From: Rhodococcus opacus
Lineage (GTDB): Bacteria; Actinomycetota; Actinomycetes; Mycobacteriales; Mycobacteriaceae
Direction: 5' to 3'
Assembly: GCF_012396235.1 (NCBI RefSeq)
Contig: NZ_JAAXPA010000005.1
Location: 62,001 to 126,000, forward strand
DNA: 64,000 nt
Below, in pieces: positions 44,095 to 52,921 of this stretch (position 1 is its first letter; each line of letters opens with the position of its first letter). The position numbers and the translations under genes were made by a program. Below the pieces are notes generated by a model. The model saw nothing but the letters and a program-made list of their open reading frames with translations, made no database searches and was not told the DNA's origin.

Positions 44095-45183
44095 ATGGAA
44101 GCCAATGGGAGCGCGCCCCAGCGGGCGCGGGACGGTAAGCACGTCGTGACGCTGCGTGAAGTGGCGGACGCGGCGGGTGTGAGCACCTCGACCGTCAGCC
44201 GGGTGCTCGACGATCGCGTGCCGCCGTCCCGCTCCGCGACCGCCGAACGAGTGCGGGCGGTGGCCGATCAGCTGGGCTACCGGCGCAACACCTTCGCGTC
44301 GAGCCTGCGCCGCGGGCAGACCGCGACGATCGGTGTCCTCGTGCCACGATTGAGCGACACCGTCATGGCCTTGATGTACGAGGCGATCAGCCGCGCCGCG
44401 ACCCGCCTCGGCTACTTCACGGTTGTCGCGACGACGGGGGACAATCCTGCCGACGAGTCCGATGCGGCGAGGACTCTGCTCGCCCGGAACGTGGACGGCC
44501 TGATCGTCGCCTCGAGCCGGCGCGACGACCCCTTGCCGCGCGAGCTCCGGGAGCGCGGCGTGCCCCACGCGCTGGTGCTCAGGACCGACGGGATCAGTCC
44601 GTCCTCGGTCGGCGACGACGAGGCGGGCGGCTATCTCGCCACCCGCCATCTGATCGATCTCGGGCACACCGACATCGCCGTCCTGTCGGGCCCGCTGTTC
44701 GCGTCGACCGCAGTGGGGCGTCTGGCGGGGGCACGAAAGGCGCTCCGGGAAGCGGGAATCGCGGAAGTGCCCGAGTGGATCGTCGAAACGACGTTCGGCA
44801 TCGAGGACGGCGAGGAGGCCGGGAACCGGCTCTTCCGCTCAGCGTCCCGTCCGACCGCCGTCTTCGCCGCCAACGACAACCTCGCGCTCGGAGTCGTGGC
44901 CGCCGCACACCGATGCTCGCTGACCGTCGGCGACGACGTCGCCCTGGTCGGCTACAACGACATCCCACTGTCGCAACGTCTTCCGGTCCCGCTCACCTCG
45001 GTGCGCACCCCGTTCGACCAGATCGCCGCCACCGCGCTCGATCTGATGCTCGCCACCACCCCCGTCGACGATCCGATCCGGCGCGCGATGCCCACCCTGA
45101 TTCCGCGGCGCTCGTCCGGATCGCACCGGGCCACGACCGCGGCAGGCCCGCAGACCGCCGGTAGTGTGCACCACGGCGAATAG
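44095..45183 (+). CDS. LacI-family regulator
   Basis: 362 residues. HTH and hinge: VTLREVADAAGVSTSTVSRVLDDR (about 18-41), ATAERVRAVADQLGYRRN; effector domain of the periplasmic-binding type from about 75 (IGVLVPRLSDTVMALMYEAI) to VGYNDIPLSQRLPVPLTSVR. Divergent from the aldolase operon across the nested operator, so it most likely represses the aldolase and transporter genes and itself. The inducer is probably a sugar acid or the transporter's substrate. Confidence 0.9.
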   Translation: MEANGSAPQRARDGKHVVTLREVADAAGVSTSTVSRVLDDRVPPSRSATAERVRAVADQLGYRRNTFASSLRRGQTATIGVLVPRLSDTVMALMYEAISRAATRLGYFTVVATTGDNPADESDAARTLLARNVDGLIVASSRRDDPLPRELRERGVPHALVLRTDGISPSSVGDDEAGGYLATRHLIDLGHTDIAVLSGPLFASTAVGRLAGARKALREAGIAEVPEWIVETTFGIEDGEEAGNRLFRSASRPTAVFAANDNLALGVVAAAHRCSLTVGDDVALVGYNDIPLSQRLPVPLTSVRTPFDQIAATALDLMLATTPVDDPIRRAMPTLIPRRSSGSHRATTAAGPQTAGSVHHGE

Positions 45184-45228
45184 TGACTGACGACTGGTCA
45201 GCGAGGCTGGCCCATGGGAAGGGTCGAG

Positions 45229-45508
45229 TCGTGGCTCTCCGAACGCGTCCCGAACGACTGCGCGTTGCGGTGGAGATTTGCCGAGTACGGCACCTGGATG
45301 AGAGACCGCATATGTGAAGGACCGCAAGGTCTTCGGACAGCAGGTCGCCGCGTTCCAGAACGCCGAGTTCGTGCTCGGCTGTCTCCAACTGCACGGCGGA
45401 TACGGCTACACGACCGAATATCCGATCGCGCGTTTCTACGAGGACACGCGGGTCAGCCGCATCTACGGCGGGGCCAGCGAGGTCATGAAGCTTCGTGGTT
45501 GTGGCTGA
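45229..45508 (+). pseudogene. Acyl-CoA dehydrogenase remnant
   Basis: 45313-45508 encodes YVKDRKVFGQQVAAFQN-like and then directly CLQLHGGYGYTTEYPIARFYEDTR and RIYGGASEVMK. In intact enzymes about 80 residues separate these blocks, so there is an internal deletion. The preceding segment (PERLRVAVE at about 45256) is in another frame, showing a frameshift as well. The gene also lacks everything before, about 230 residues. A decayed dehydrogenase; no RBS fits the remaining piece. Confidence 0.75.
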
Positions 45509-45656
45509 CCCACTCGGGTGAAACCCGGCCGTCGCCGCCGACGCCGACGATGGAGGGATCGTCCTCGCCGTGTGGGTGTGGGAAATCCGGGTACCCGCAT
45601 GTCACAGCCGTATGCTCGAACGCCGAGCAGGCCGTATTCCACGGAGGGCCGTTGCC

Positions 45657-45905
45657 ATGACCGCTCAACCTCCGGACCCAGATCCGGCGAACACTCCTGA
45701 TCTCGAGTCGGGCGGCGGTGTCCGACCAGGTTCGACCCCACCGGACTCCGCCCAGACTTCGGGGTTGTCCGAGCACGAACCGCGCACCAGTTGGTCGTTT
45801 CCACCGACAGGCATTGCCACGATGGTGGTCATCGGTGTGATCGTCGTGGTGTTCGTGGCGATCGCGGTCCTGCTGGTGCTCGACATCGTCGGGGTCTTCG
45901 ACTGA
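45657..45905 (+). CDS. Small membrane protein (DUF6480-like)
   Basis: 82 residues: a Pro/Asp/Ser-rich cytosolic part (PPDPDPANTPDLESG, SEHEPRTSWSFPP) and one C-terminal transmembrane helix (about 53-77, MVVIGVIVVVFVAIAVLLVL). GGAGGGCC before the ATG at 45657. This layout is common in actinobacteria beside ligD-type genes; no function is known. It is convergent with ligD. Confidence 0.7.
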   Translation: MTAQPPDPDPANTPDLESGGGVRPGSTPPDSAQTSGLSEHEPRTSWSFPPTGIATMVVIGVIVVVFVAIAVLLVLDIVGVFD

Positions 45906-45936
45906 GTTCGGCCTCCCCTCGGGCACCGGCAGATGG

Positions 45937-48300
45937 TCATTCCCGCCGCACGTCCTCGGGATTCTTGTCCGTCCGCAGGCCACGCCAGGTCGGGTGCCGG
46001 AGAAGGTTCGCCGTGGTCCATTCGGTGAACCCGACCTCGCCGACCAGGCGGGGAGTGACCCAATTCGCGTCCTTGCGTTGGGCGGTCGTCAGGGTGTCGG
46101 TGAACGGGCTCGTCTTACGTGAGAGCCGCTCGAGTTTTCGCGTCAGGGACTCGAGCACCGGTTCGGTGAATCCGGTGCCAACCCTGCCGACATACCGGAG
46201 TCCGTCCGTGTCCGGGATGCCGAGCAGCAGCGATCCCAGAGTGTCGCTGCGTGATCCCTTGCCCCGTCGCCAGCCACCGACGATCACCTCCTGGGTGCGC
46301 TGGTTCTTGACCTTGATCCAGGCTTTGCCCCGCCGGCCGGTCAGGTAGGTCGAGTCGTTCTTCTTGCCGACGATTCCTTCCCACCCGCGTCGACGGCTCT
46401 CCGCCAACGCCTCGGCGGCATCCCCGCGGAGCCGATCGGGGACGGCCAGACCGGTGGCCGACGCCAATTCCTCCAACTTCTGGCGCCGATCCGCGTACCC
46501 GTGACGCAGCAGCGAGGTGCCGTCGAGGTAGAGCACGTCGAACACGTAGTACTCGGCCGGATACTTCTGCGCGGCAGCGGTGATCGCCGCCGGCTTCTGC
46601 AGCCCGGACCGGTTCTGCAGGGCGGCGAAGCTCGTCACTCCCGCGGAGTCGAGGGTGACGATCTCGCCGTCGAGGACGACATCGTGATCGGCCAGCGTGT
46701 CTCCGATCGAGGCCAGTTCCGGGTAGGTCGCGGTCAGGTCGCGGCCGGACCTGCTGTGCAGGTGGACCCTTCCGTCGGAGATCTCGGCAATCGCCCGTAT
46801 CCCGTCCCACTTCCCCTCGAACGACCAACTGTCGGCGGGCATGTCGGCGAGATCCTGATCGGAGCCGAGTGTCGCGAGCATGGGTTTCAGGTCCCGCGGC
46901 ATCGGTTTTTCGCCGGCGGGCTTCGACGTGGCGCTCGAGGATGTCTGGCCGGACTCGCGGTGCGGCAGCGGCCGTTCCCTGTCTTTCTTGATCTTGTGCA
47001 TCAACCACTGGTCGTCTTTGGTGTGGATCAGCACGTACTGCCCCTGAAGTTGTCGGCCCCGGAGTTCGAACAGAATCTCGTCACGTTCCCACTTGATGGG
47101 GACGTAGGTTCCCTCGTCGAAGATGTCCACTACGCCGCCGCCGTACTGGCCCTTCGGGATGGTCCCGGAGAACGTGCGGTAGTCGAGGGGATGGTCTTCG
47201 GTCTGGACGGCGAGGCGATTCTTCGACGGAGACCGGGGGACGCCTTTGGGTACCGCCCACGAGACCAGTACCCCGTCGCGTTCGAGGCGGAAATCCCAAT
47301 GCAGGTTGGTCGCGTGGTGCTCGTGGACGACGAAGCTCAGCTCCCGGCCCGAGTCCACCGGTGGTGAATCGGCTGTGGGAGCGGGGACCGGTTCGGGTGT
47401 CTTGCCGCGAGTTCGTTTGGATCGGTACGCCCCAAGGGAGTCGAGGGAGTCGAGGGAGTTCGAGAGCAGGTCGCCTCCGCTGCGGTATCGCTCGAGCACC
47501 TCGTCGAACCGCAATTGACCCAGATCGGTTGCCTCGATCTCCGACCATTCCCGTGGCGCGGCTACCGTCGGTTCGGAGCGCCCGCGCAGAGAGTACGGAG
47601 CCACGGTGGTCTTGGCGACGTTGTTCTGACTCCAGTCGACGAAGACCTTTCCCCGTCGGTCGGTCTTGGCCATGGTGGCGGTCACCGATTCCGGCGACTC
47701 CTTCTCCAGCCTCTTTGCCAGCGCTCGGGCGAACGGAGAGGGGTCGATGTCGTTCTTCGTGGTGAGCGTCGCATAGACGTGAATCCCCTTGCTGCCGCTG
47801 GTGACCGGAAACGACGTCAACCCGGCGTCGTCGAGTTGCTCCTTGACGGCCAGTGCGACACGGGCACAGTCGGAAAGGTCAATACCCTCACCGGGATCGA
47901 GATCGAACACCAATCGTGTTGCCGGTCCCGGTTTGCCGTCGACCACCGTCCATTGCGGCACGTGCAATTCCAGCGCGGCGAGTTGCCCCATCAACACCAG
48001 ACCCGCGGTGGAGTCGATGAGGGGATAGTCGACGCTGCGGTCCTTGTGCTGCACGGTCAGTCGCGGAACCCAGTTCGGCGTCGACGAGGGAAGGTTGCGT
48101 TCGAAGAAGGATTCCGAGTCGACACCGTCCGGCCACCGCTTCCGGGTCACCGGACGTTGCGCCAGGTGCGGCACCATCGCGGGAGCGATCTCCTCGAGGT
48201 AATCGATCACCTCGCCCTTCGTCGTTCCCACGGACGGGTACAGAACCTTGTCGAGATGCGTCAGGTGCAGTCGGTGCCCATCGATCGTCCTGGTCGGCAT
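45937..48300 (-). CDS. ligD: Multifunctional ATP-dependent DNA ligase LigD
   Basis: Non-homologous end-joining enzyme of 787 residues. Domain order is polymerase/primase (about 10-290, with TRLVFDLDPGEG and SGSKGIHVY), 3'-phosphoesterase (about 325-470, HEHHATNLHWDFRLE), then ATP-dependent ligase (about 480-787) with the adenylated Lys at about 497 in EGKWDGIRA. This polymerase-first order is that of mycobacterial LigD; Pseudomonas has another order. Partner Ku is not in this window. Single gene. Confidence 0.95.
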   Translation of the reverse strand: MPTRTIDGHRLHLTHLDKVLYPSVGTTKGEVIDYLEEIAPAMVPHLAQRPVTRKRWPDGVDSESFFERNLPSSTPNWVPRLTVQHKDRSVDYPLIDSTAGLVLMGQLAALELHVPQWTVVDGKPGPATRLVFDLDPGEGIDLSDCARVALAVKEQLDDAGLTSFPVTSGSKGIHVYATLTTKNDIDPSPFARALAKRLEKESPESVTATMAKTDRRGKVFVDWSQNNVAKTTVAPYSLRGRSEPTVAAPREWSEIEATDLGQLRFDEVLERYRSGGDLLSNSLDSLDSLGAYRSKRTRGKTPEPVPAPTADSPPVDSGRELSFVVHEHHATNLHWDFRLERDGVLVSWAVPKGVPRSPSKNRLAVQTEDHPLDYRTFSGTIPKGQYGGGVVDIFDEGTYVPIKWERDEILFELRGRQLQGQYVLIHTKDDQWLMHKIKKDRERPLPHRESGQTSSSATSKPAGEKPMPRDLKPMLATLGSDQDLADMPADSWSFEGKWDGIRAIAEISDGRVHLHSRSGRDLTATYPELASIGDTLADHDVVLDGEIVTLDSAGVTSFAALQNRSGLQKPAAITAAAQKYPAEYYVFDVLYLDGTSLLRHGYADRRQKLEELASATGLAVPDRLRGDAAEALAESRRRGWEGIVGKKNDSTYLTGRRGKAWIKVKNQRTQEVIVGGWRRGKGSRSDTLGSLLLGIPDTDGLRYVGRVGTGFTEPVLESLTRKLERLSRKTSPFTDTLTTAQRKDANWVTPRLVGEVGFTEWTTANLLRHPTWRGLRTDKNPEDVRRE

Positions 48301-48354
48301 GGGGATGGTGCTCCCTTCGAGGGTCGCGGTTTGATGCGCTCGGGGCAGGCCGGC

Positions 48355-49419
48355 TCAGGGGCGTTGCCCGAGACCTGATGCAAATTCCCGCACTCGTCCA
48401 CCAACGGTGTCGTCGGCGAGTGGTGCGGTAGGCATTCCCGCGCCGTCGCGTAGTCCGCCGAGGAACTCCTCGAGTGTGTCGCGGGGCGAATACTTCGGCG
48501 CCCATCCCAACTCGGCCCGAGCCCGGGTGCTGTCCATCAGCGGCAGGTGCATAACGGTGTCGAGCAAACCTGGTGAAGCCGGAACCGCATGCGCGTGCCA
48601 GGCCGTCCACAATGCGGCCCGAATAGCTCTGCGGGGGAGTGGGATTTGCCGGGCATCGAGATAGTCGGCGAGCACACGGCCGTCCACCGGGGGTGCAGTC
48701 GCAAGGTTGAACGCTCCCCGCACCGGCCGCAAGACGGCCTGCACGTAGGCTGCTGCCGCGTCGCTGGTGTGCAGAATCTGTGCCCGGAGGTCGTCGACGA
48801 GCGGTACCACCGGAATGCGCGCGGCGCGCATGAGGCGTCCGGGGAGCAGCGGCCCGAGGAACAGTCGACGCTGCGCAGTGGCCGACTCCCGCTTGAAAAT
48901 GAACCCCGGCCGCATCCGCACCACCCGGAGGTCTGGATTCCGCAACTCGAAGGCGTCCAGGAATCGTTCCAGGTAGGCCTTCTCCCGAGGATAGGCCGCG
49001 CCGGGCCAGCCGTGCGTGGGCCAGTCCTCGGTCACCTCGAGGTCGGTCGGGCCCGGCGAGTAGGCGGCAACCGAGGAGGCGTACACCAACGCGGGAACAC
49101 CTTCGTTCGCTACCGCATCGAAGACCCGGATGGACCCCACCACATTGTTGTCCCAGGTGACGCTCGGTTTGTGGGTGGGCTGGAACAACCAGGCGAGATG
49201 TACCACCGCATCCGCCCCACGCACGATGTCGCGAACATCGTCGGTCGCGACGTCGGCCTCGACGAAGGTCGTCTTGGGGGCCGTCCACTCGGTGCGTCGT
49301 CGCGCGACGCCGACCACCTCGCCGACAGCAGGCTCCGTGCTCAATGCCGTAACGACACTGGTTCCGACGTTGCCGGTCGCCCCGACGACGACCACTTTCA
49401 GACCCCGTTGCTCACTCAT
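48355..49419 (-). CDS. NAD-dependent epimerase/dehydratase-family protein
   Basis: 354 residues of the extended SDR class: VVVGATGNVGTSVVTAL Rossmann motif near the N-terminus, VVHLAWLFQ, a Tyr-Lys pair in AAYPREKAYLERF. It lies 54 bp after ligD in the transcription sense of that strand (upstream of ligD), so the two may be co-transcribed. The ATG at 49419 is chosen over the frame start at 49464. The relation to DNA repair is unclear; homologues of sugar epimerases or NmrA-like regulators are possible. Confidence 0.85.
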   Translation of the reverse strand: MSEQRGLKVVVVGATGNVGTSVVTALSTEPAVGEVVGVARRRTEWTAPKTTFVEADVATDDVRDIVRGADAVVHLAWLFQPTHKPSVTWDNNVVGSIRVFDAVANEGVPALVYASSVAAYSPGPTDLEVTEDWPTHGWPGAAYPREKAYLERFLDAFELRNPDLRVVRMRPGFIFKRESATAQRRLFLGPLLPGRLMRAARIPVVPLVDDLRAQILHTSDAAAAYVQAVLRPVRGAFNLATAPPVDGRVLADYLDARQIPLPRRAIRAALWTAWHAHAVPASPGLLDTVMHLPLMDSTRARAELGWAPKYSPRDTLEEFLGGLRDGAGMPTAPLADDTVGGRVREFASGLGQRP

Positions 49420-49651
49420 GAGTGCCGGGTACCCTGCCGTGCCGCTCGGCCAATCACAGCGCACTCGATGGATCGGTGTGCCTGCGCCGCCGAGGCAGAG
49501 AACTCGTCGTGTGTGATTCGGTCCGGCTTACGTGAATCCCCGGAACGAGATCTGGCTCGGCGTCATACCGACGCGAACGGCAGCGCGTGAGGCCGATTCC
49601 GTGGTTCTTCACGCGCGGCACACAATGACCGGGCCCACGCCGTCACCGGTG

Positions 49652-50863
49652 TCACTTCCCCCCGACGATGCCGCTGTCGAGGAGTTTGGCGATGTCGGAG
49701 TCGGAGCTGCCGAGGAGGTCGCGGAGCACGCTGCCGGTGTCGTCGCCGACTGCGGAGGCGGGTGCGACGGTGGCGTGGTGGCCGTCGAACGACGCGGGAT
49801 GCCCGGAGGCGAGGTAAGTGCCGATGCGCGGCTGGTCGAGGGGAGTGAACATCGGGTTCTTCTCGAGTTCCCCGGACTTCACCACTTCCTCGAAGGTGCG
49901 GTAGCGCTCGGCGAGCACGGACGTCTTCGAGAGTGCCTCGGCCACTTCGGTTGCGGTGTGTTCGCGGAACCAGCGGGCGAACAGGGCCGTGAGGACGTCG
50001 CGGTGGGTGAAGCGATCGGTTTCGCGCGCGAAGTCCGCGTCGAGTGCGGTGGCGAGTGCCTCCACCGCGGCCGTGGTTCCGGTGACTGCGACCAGGTCAC
50101 GGAAGTGGCGTGGGGTGAGGGCGACGATCATGAACCGTTCGCCGTCGCTGGTGGTGAAATCCGTTCCGTACGTGCCGTAGACCGAGTTTCCGGTCGCCGG
50201 CCTGCCGGTGCCGTTGATCTGGACTTCGGTGAGGTAACCGAGCGTGCCGGCGGTGGCGAGCGCGACGTCCTCGAGCGGCAGGCGGATGTGGGTGCCCTCC
50301 CCGGTGGCGTCGCGGTGCCGGACGGCGGCGGCAACGGCCAGCGCGGCGTACAGCCCACACATCACGTCCCACGCGGGCAGGACGTGGTTGACGACGCCGG
50401 CATGATCGGTGGGACCGGTGATGGACGGGAAGCCGAGTCCCGCATTGACGGTGTAGTCGACGGCGGGGGAACCGTCGGTGCCACCGAGAACTTCGAGGGT
50501 GATGACGTCGGAGCGCAGGGCTCTGAGCGTGTCGTGGGTGAGCCAGTCACGGCCACCGGCGTTGGTGACGAGGATTCCGCCACCCGCACCGGGGGCCGTG
50601 ACCAGTTGCTGCACGAGTTCCTGCCCCTCGGGGCTGCGCATGTCGACGGCCACGGACCGCTTCCCGCGGTTGAGTCCGGTCCAGTAGATGCTCTCACCGT
50701 CACTCGTGACCGGCCAGCGCTTGTAGCAGGCGGAGCCGCCGACGGGGTCGACCCGGATCACCTCGGCCCCCAGCTGAGACAGCGTCAGCCCGCACAGGGG
50801 GGACGCGATGAAGCTGGAGACCTCGACGATCCGAAGTCCGGCAAGGGGAGTATGGGCAGTCAC
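49652..50863 (-). CDS. CaiB/BaiF class III CoA-transferase
   Basis: 403 residues. Transfers CoA between acids through an Asp-bound anhydride; the candidate catalytic Asp is in AVDYTVNAG, followed by the GFPSITG and LPAWDVMCGLYAAL segments. Third gene of the operon CitE, MaoC, CoA-transferase (25-bp gap to MaoC). In the 3-hydroxypropionate bicycle and in C5-dicarboxylate degradation the same combination moves CoA on mesaconate or activates itaconate/citramalate. The substrate is an inference from neighbours. Confidence 0.9.
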   Translation of the reverse strand: MTAHTPLAGLRIVEVSSFIASPLCGLTLSQLGAEVIRVDPVGGSACYKRWPVTSDGESIYWTGLNRGKRSVAVDMRSPEGQELVQQLVTAPGAGGGILVTNAGGRDWLTHDTLRALRSDVITLEVLGGTDGSPAVDYTVNAGLGFPSITGPTDHAGVVNHVLPAWDVMCGLYAALAVAAAVRHRDATGEGTHIRLPLEDVALATAGTLGYLTEVQINGTGRPATGNSVYGTYGTDFTTSDGERFMIVALTPRHFRDLVAVTGTTAAVEALATALDADFARETDRFTHRDVLTALFARWFREHTATEVAEALSKTSVLAERYRTFEEVVKSGELEKNPMFTPLDQPRIGTYLASGHPASFDGHHATVAPASAVGDDTGSVLRDLLGSSDSDIAKLLDSGIVGGK

Positions 50864-50888
50864 GAGAGAAGCTCCTTGATGGTGGAGG

Positions 50889-51896
50889 TCAGGCCATGAG
50901 GGCGGTGAAACGCCAGTCGAGGACGGGAACGTCGGACGCTGCGGCGTTGTGCGCGAACACGAGTGAACGCAGATGCACTACGCCGCCACCGCCGGGCAAC
51001 GCCTCGGCGCTCTCGATCTCGAGTTCGCTGGTGAGAGTGTCGCCCTCGTGGACGGGACCGGTGTGGTCGCAGGACTTCCATCCCAGGACCGTGACGAGGT
51101 TGGGCAGCGCGCGCGTGGCCTGCCCGAGCGCGATGCCGATGGTGTGCCCGCCGTAGACGAGCCGTCCGTCCGCACCGACCCGTTCGTCGTGATGGGTGGC
51201 CGCGATGTTGAGGGTGAGGCGCGCCAGTTCGGGGGCGCTCGACACCACGTCGCCGCTGCTCCGCAGGACCGCGCCGGCGAGGTCGGTCGAGAAGTGCTGT
51301 CCGGGAACCGCGTCGCGGTAGCGGGCGAGGTCCCAGCCCTCGGGGGCGGCGAGGGCCTGCTCGGTCTGCGGACCGATCGCGGACAGGTCGTCGGACTTGC
51401 GGACGCGGTCCTCGTCGGGGTTCTCGCTCAACGGGAGCATCGCGCAGCGGTAGAAGTCGAGGACGGTGCGGCCGTCCTGGTCGGTGGACGTCATCCGGAG
51501 TGCCGCCAGCCCGGTGGGCTTGCGTCCCGGCTTCGCCGAATTTTCGCGTAGGCCCACCACTTCGGTGCGGGTGTACAGGGTGTCGCCGATGTGGGGGAAG
51601 TGGTGGAAGCGGAGGCCGCGGTAGAACAGGTTGGCCTTCACGTGGTGCGTGGCGAGCGTGGACTGCCCGATGGCGACGTCGCAGACGAGACCGGGATTCG
51701 CCACGGCGTCCCCGGATCCGGTGACGGTCCGGGACAGGTGCGCGTCGAGGGGCAGCCGCAGGCGGTCGCCGAGGATGGCTTGATGGGCGGCGGCGAGGCC
51801 GCTGGTCAGGGTGACGGCGGGGGCGGTGTCGAACACCTGCCCCACCTCGAGTTCGTCGAAGTACGGTCCACCGACGTACGTCTGCGTGATCGTCAC
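50889..51896 (-). CDS. MaoC-family double-hotdog hydratase (mesaconyl-CoA hydratase-like)
   Basis: 335 residues with two hotdog modules. N-part: GGPYFDELEVGQVFDTAPAVTL, HQAILGDRLRLPLDAHLS. C-part: ATHHDERVGADGRLVYGG followed by HTIGIALGQATRAL. This layout (N-hotdog carrying GDRLPL-like segment) is the one of mesaconyl-CoA hydratases. GTG start at 51896 overlaps the CitE stop (GTGA), so the pair is coupled. Predicted reaction: hydration of mesaconyl-CoA to methylmalyl-CoA or of a related enoyl-CoA. Confidence 0.87.
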   Translation of the reverse strand: MTITQTYVGGPYFDELEVGQVFDTAPAVTLTSGLAAAHQAILGDRLRLPLDAHLSRTVTGSGDAVANPGLVCDVAIGQSTLATHHVKANLFYRGLRFHHFPHIGDTLYTRTEVVGLRENSAKPGRKPTGLAALRMTSTDQDGRTVLDFYRCAMLPLSENPDEDRVRKSDDLSAIGPQTEQALAAPEGWDLARYRDAVPGQHFSTDLAGAVLRSSGDVVSSAPELARLTLNIAATHHDERVGADGRLVYGGHTIGIALGQATRALPNLVTVLGWKSCDHTGPVHEGDTLTSELEIESAEALPGGGGVVHLRSLVFAHNAAASDVPVLDWRFTALMA

Positions 51897-52741
51897 TGTG
51901 CACCTACCTGGGCGAGGACCCGACGTGCGGCCACCGCGACGGCCTCGTCGAGCATCTGCCCGTCGAGTTGCGCGGCCCCGCTGCCCGCGGCCTCGGCGGC
52001 GGCGAGTGCGTCGATCACGCGACGCGCGTCCTCGACTGCGGTGTCGGTGGGGGTGAACGCCGAAGCGGCCGATTCGACCTGCGCGGGATGGATGACCCAT
52101 TTCCCGTCGAATCCGAGTGCGCTGGTCCATGCTGCCGAGTGGCGGAACGCGTCGTCGTCGGCGATTCCGAGGAACGGGCCGTCGATCGCCTGGATGCCGG
52201 CGGCGCGGGCGGCGACGAGGACGCCGTCCTGGATCGCGAGCCAGTGCTCGGGGAGAGCGGATCGGGAACGGCCGAGGGCCGCCCCGAGATCGGCGTAGCC
52301 GATGATGACGGACTCGAGCCGGGCGACGGACCGGGTGATGTCGCCGATGTTCTGCACCCCGACCGGAGTTTCGACGAGAGCCTGCAACCCGATGTCGGTG
52401 CCGGCGAGAGCCTGATCGGCGTGCGCTAGATCCTGCGCGGTCTCCGCCTTGGGAACCACGATGCTCGTGAGCGCGGCGCCGAGGGACGCACACAGGGCCA
52501 GGTCGTCCTCGGCCCACGGTGTGGTGAGCGCGTTGATGCGGACCGAGACGGCCCGGGAGCCGTCGGACTCGCGCACGAGACGGCGCACGAGGTCGCGGGC
52601 GTCGGCCTTCCTGGCCGGTGCGACGGCGTCCTCGAGGTCGAGGACCACCTCGTCGGCGGTCGACCCGAGCGCCTTGACGGCCTTGCGTTCGTCGGATCCG
52701 GGGGCCACCAGAACGGCGCGCCTGCGGGTGAGGTTCTGCAC
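51893..52741 (-). CDS. CitE-like malyl/citramalyl-CoA lyase
   Basis: 282 residues, HpcH/HpaI fold: VLDLEDAVAPARKADAR, SVRINALTT, ALVETPVGVQNI, and KWVIHPAQVESA near the end. Splits a 3-hydroxy-3-carboxyacyl-CoA such as methylmalyl- or citramalyl-CoA to glyoxylate plus propionyl-CoA or pyruvate plus acetyl-CoA. GTG start with TAGGAA 10 bases upstream. First gene of the operon, divergent from the acyl-CoA dehydrogenase. It resembles the CitE at 31967 only at family level. Confidence 0.88.
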   Translation of the reverse strand: MQNLTRRRAVLVAPGSDERKAVKALGSTADEVVLDLEDAVAPARKADARDLVRRLVRESDGSRAVSVRINALTTPWAEDDLALCASLGAALTSIVVPKAETAQDLAHADQALAGTDIGLQALVETPVGVQNIGDITRSVARLESVIIGYADLGAALGRSRSALPEHWLAIQDGVLVAARAAGIQAIDGPFLGIADDDAFRHSAAWTSALGFDGKWVIHPAQVESAASAFTPTDTAVEDARRVIDALAAAEAAGSGAAQLDGQMLDEAVAVAARRVLAQVGAQ

Positions 52742-52774
52742 GATGCTTCATTCCTAGGGTCCGGGAGCCCGGTT

Positions 52775-52839
52775 CGGGCTGGATATGTACGGCCAGCCCG
52801 GTAGGGCTGCGCTGCTGATGCTGGCAGCGGCGCAGCCCT
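52775..52839. promoter_or_regulatory. Two adjacent hairpins in a divergent promoter region
   Basis: CGGGCTGG (52775-52782) pairs with CCAGCCCG (52793-52800); AGGGCTGCGC (52803-52812) pairs with GCGCAGCCCT (52830-52839). Both sit between the divergent CitE operon and the acyl-CoA dehydrogenase. They may be leader structures or regulator sites. Confidence 0.5.
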
Positions 52840-52921
52840 CATGTCAAGACCGATCGTTGACTTTAGGCAGACATTATCGGAGTATGGCCGTACAAATGTT
52901 GTGCGAGTGCGAGGTGGAGTG

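Noticed and set aside
46115-47008. Minus-strand alternative frame inside ligD
   Set aside because: The ligD frame is complete with all three domains; this is the +1 shadow.
51870-51890. GACGTACGT-type motif near a gene start
   Set aside because: Inside the MaoC coding sequence and missing both outer arms; chance occurrence in GC-rich DNA.
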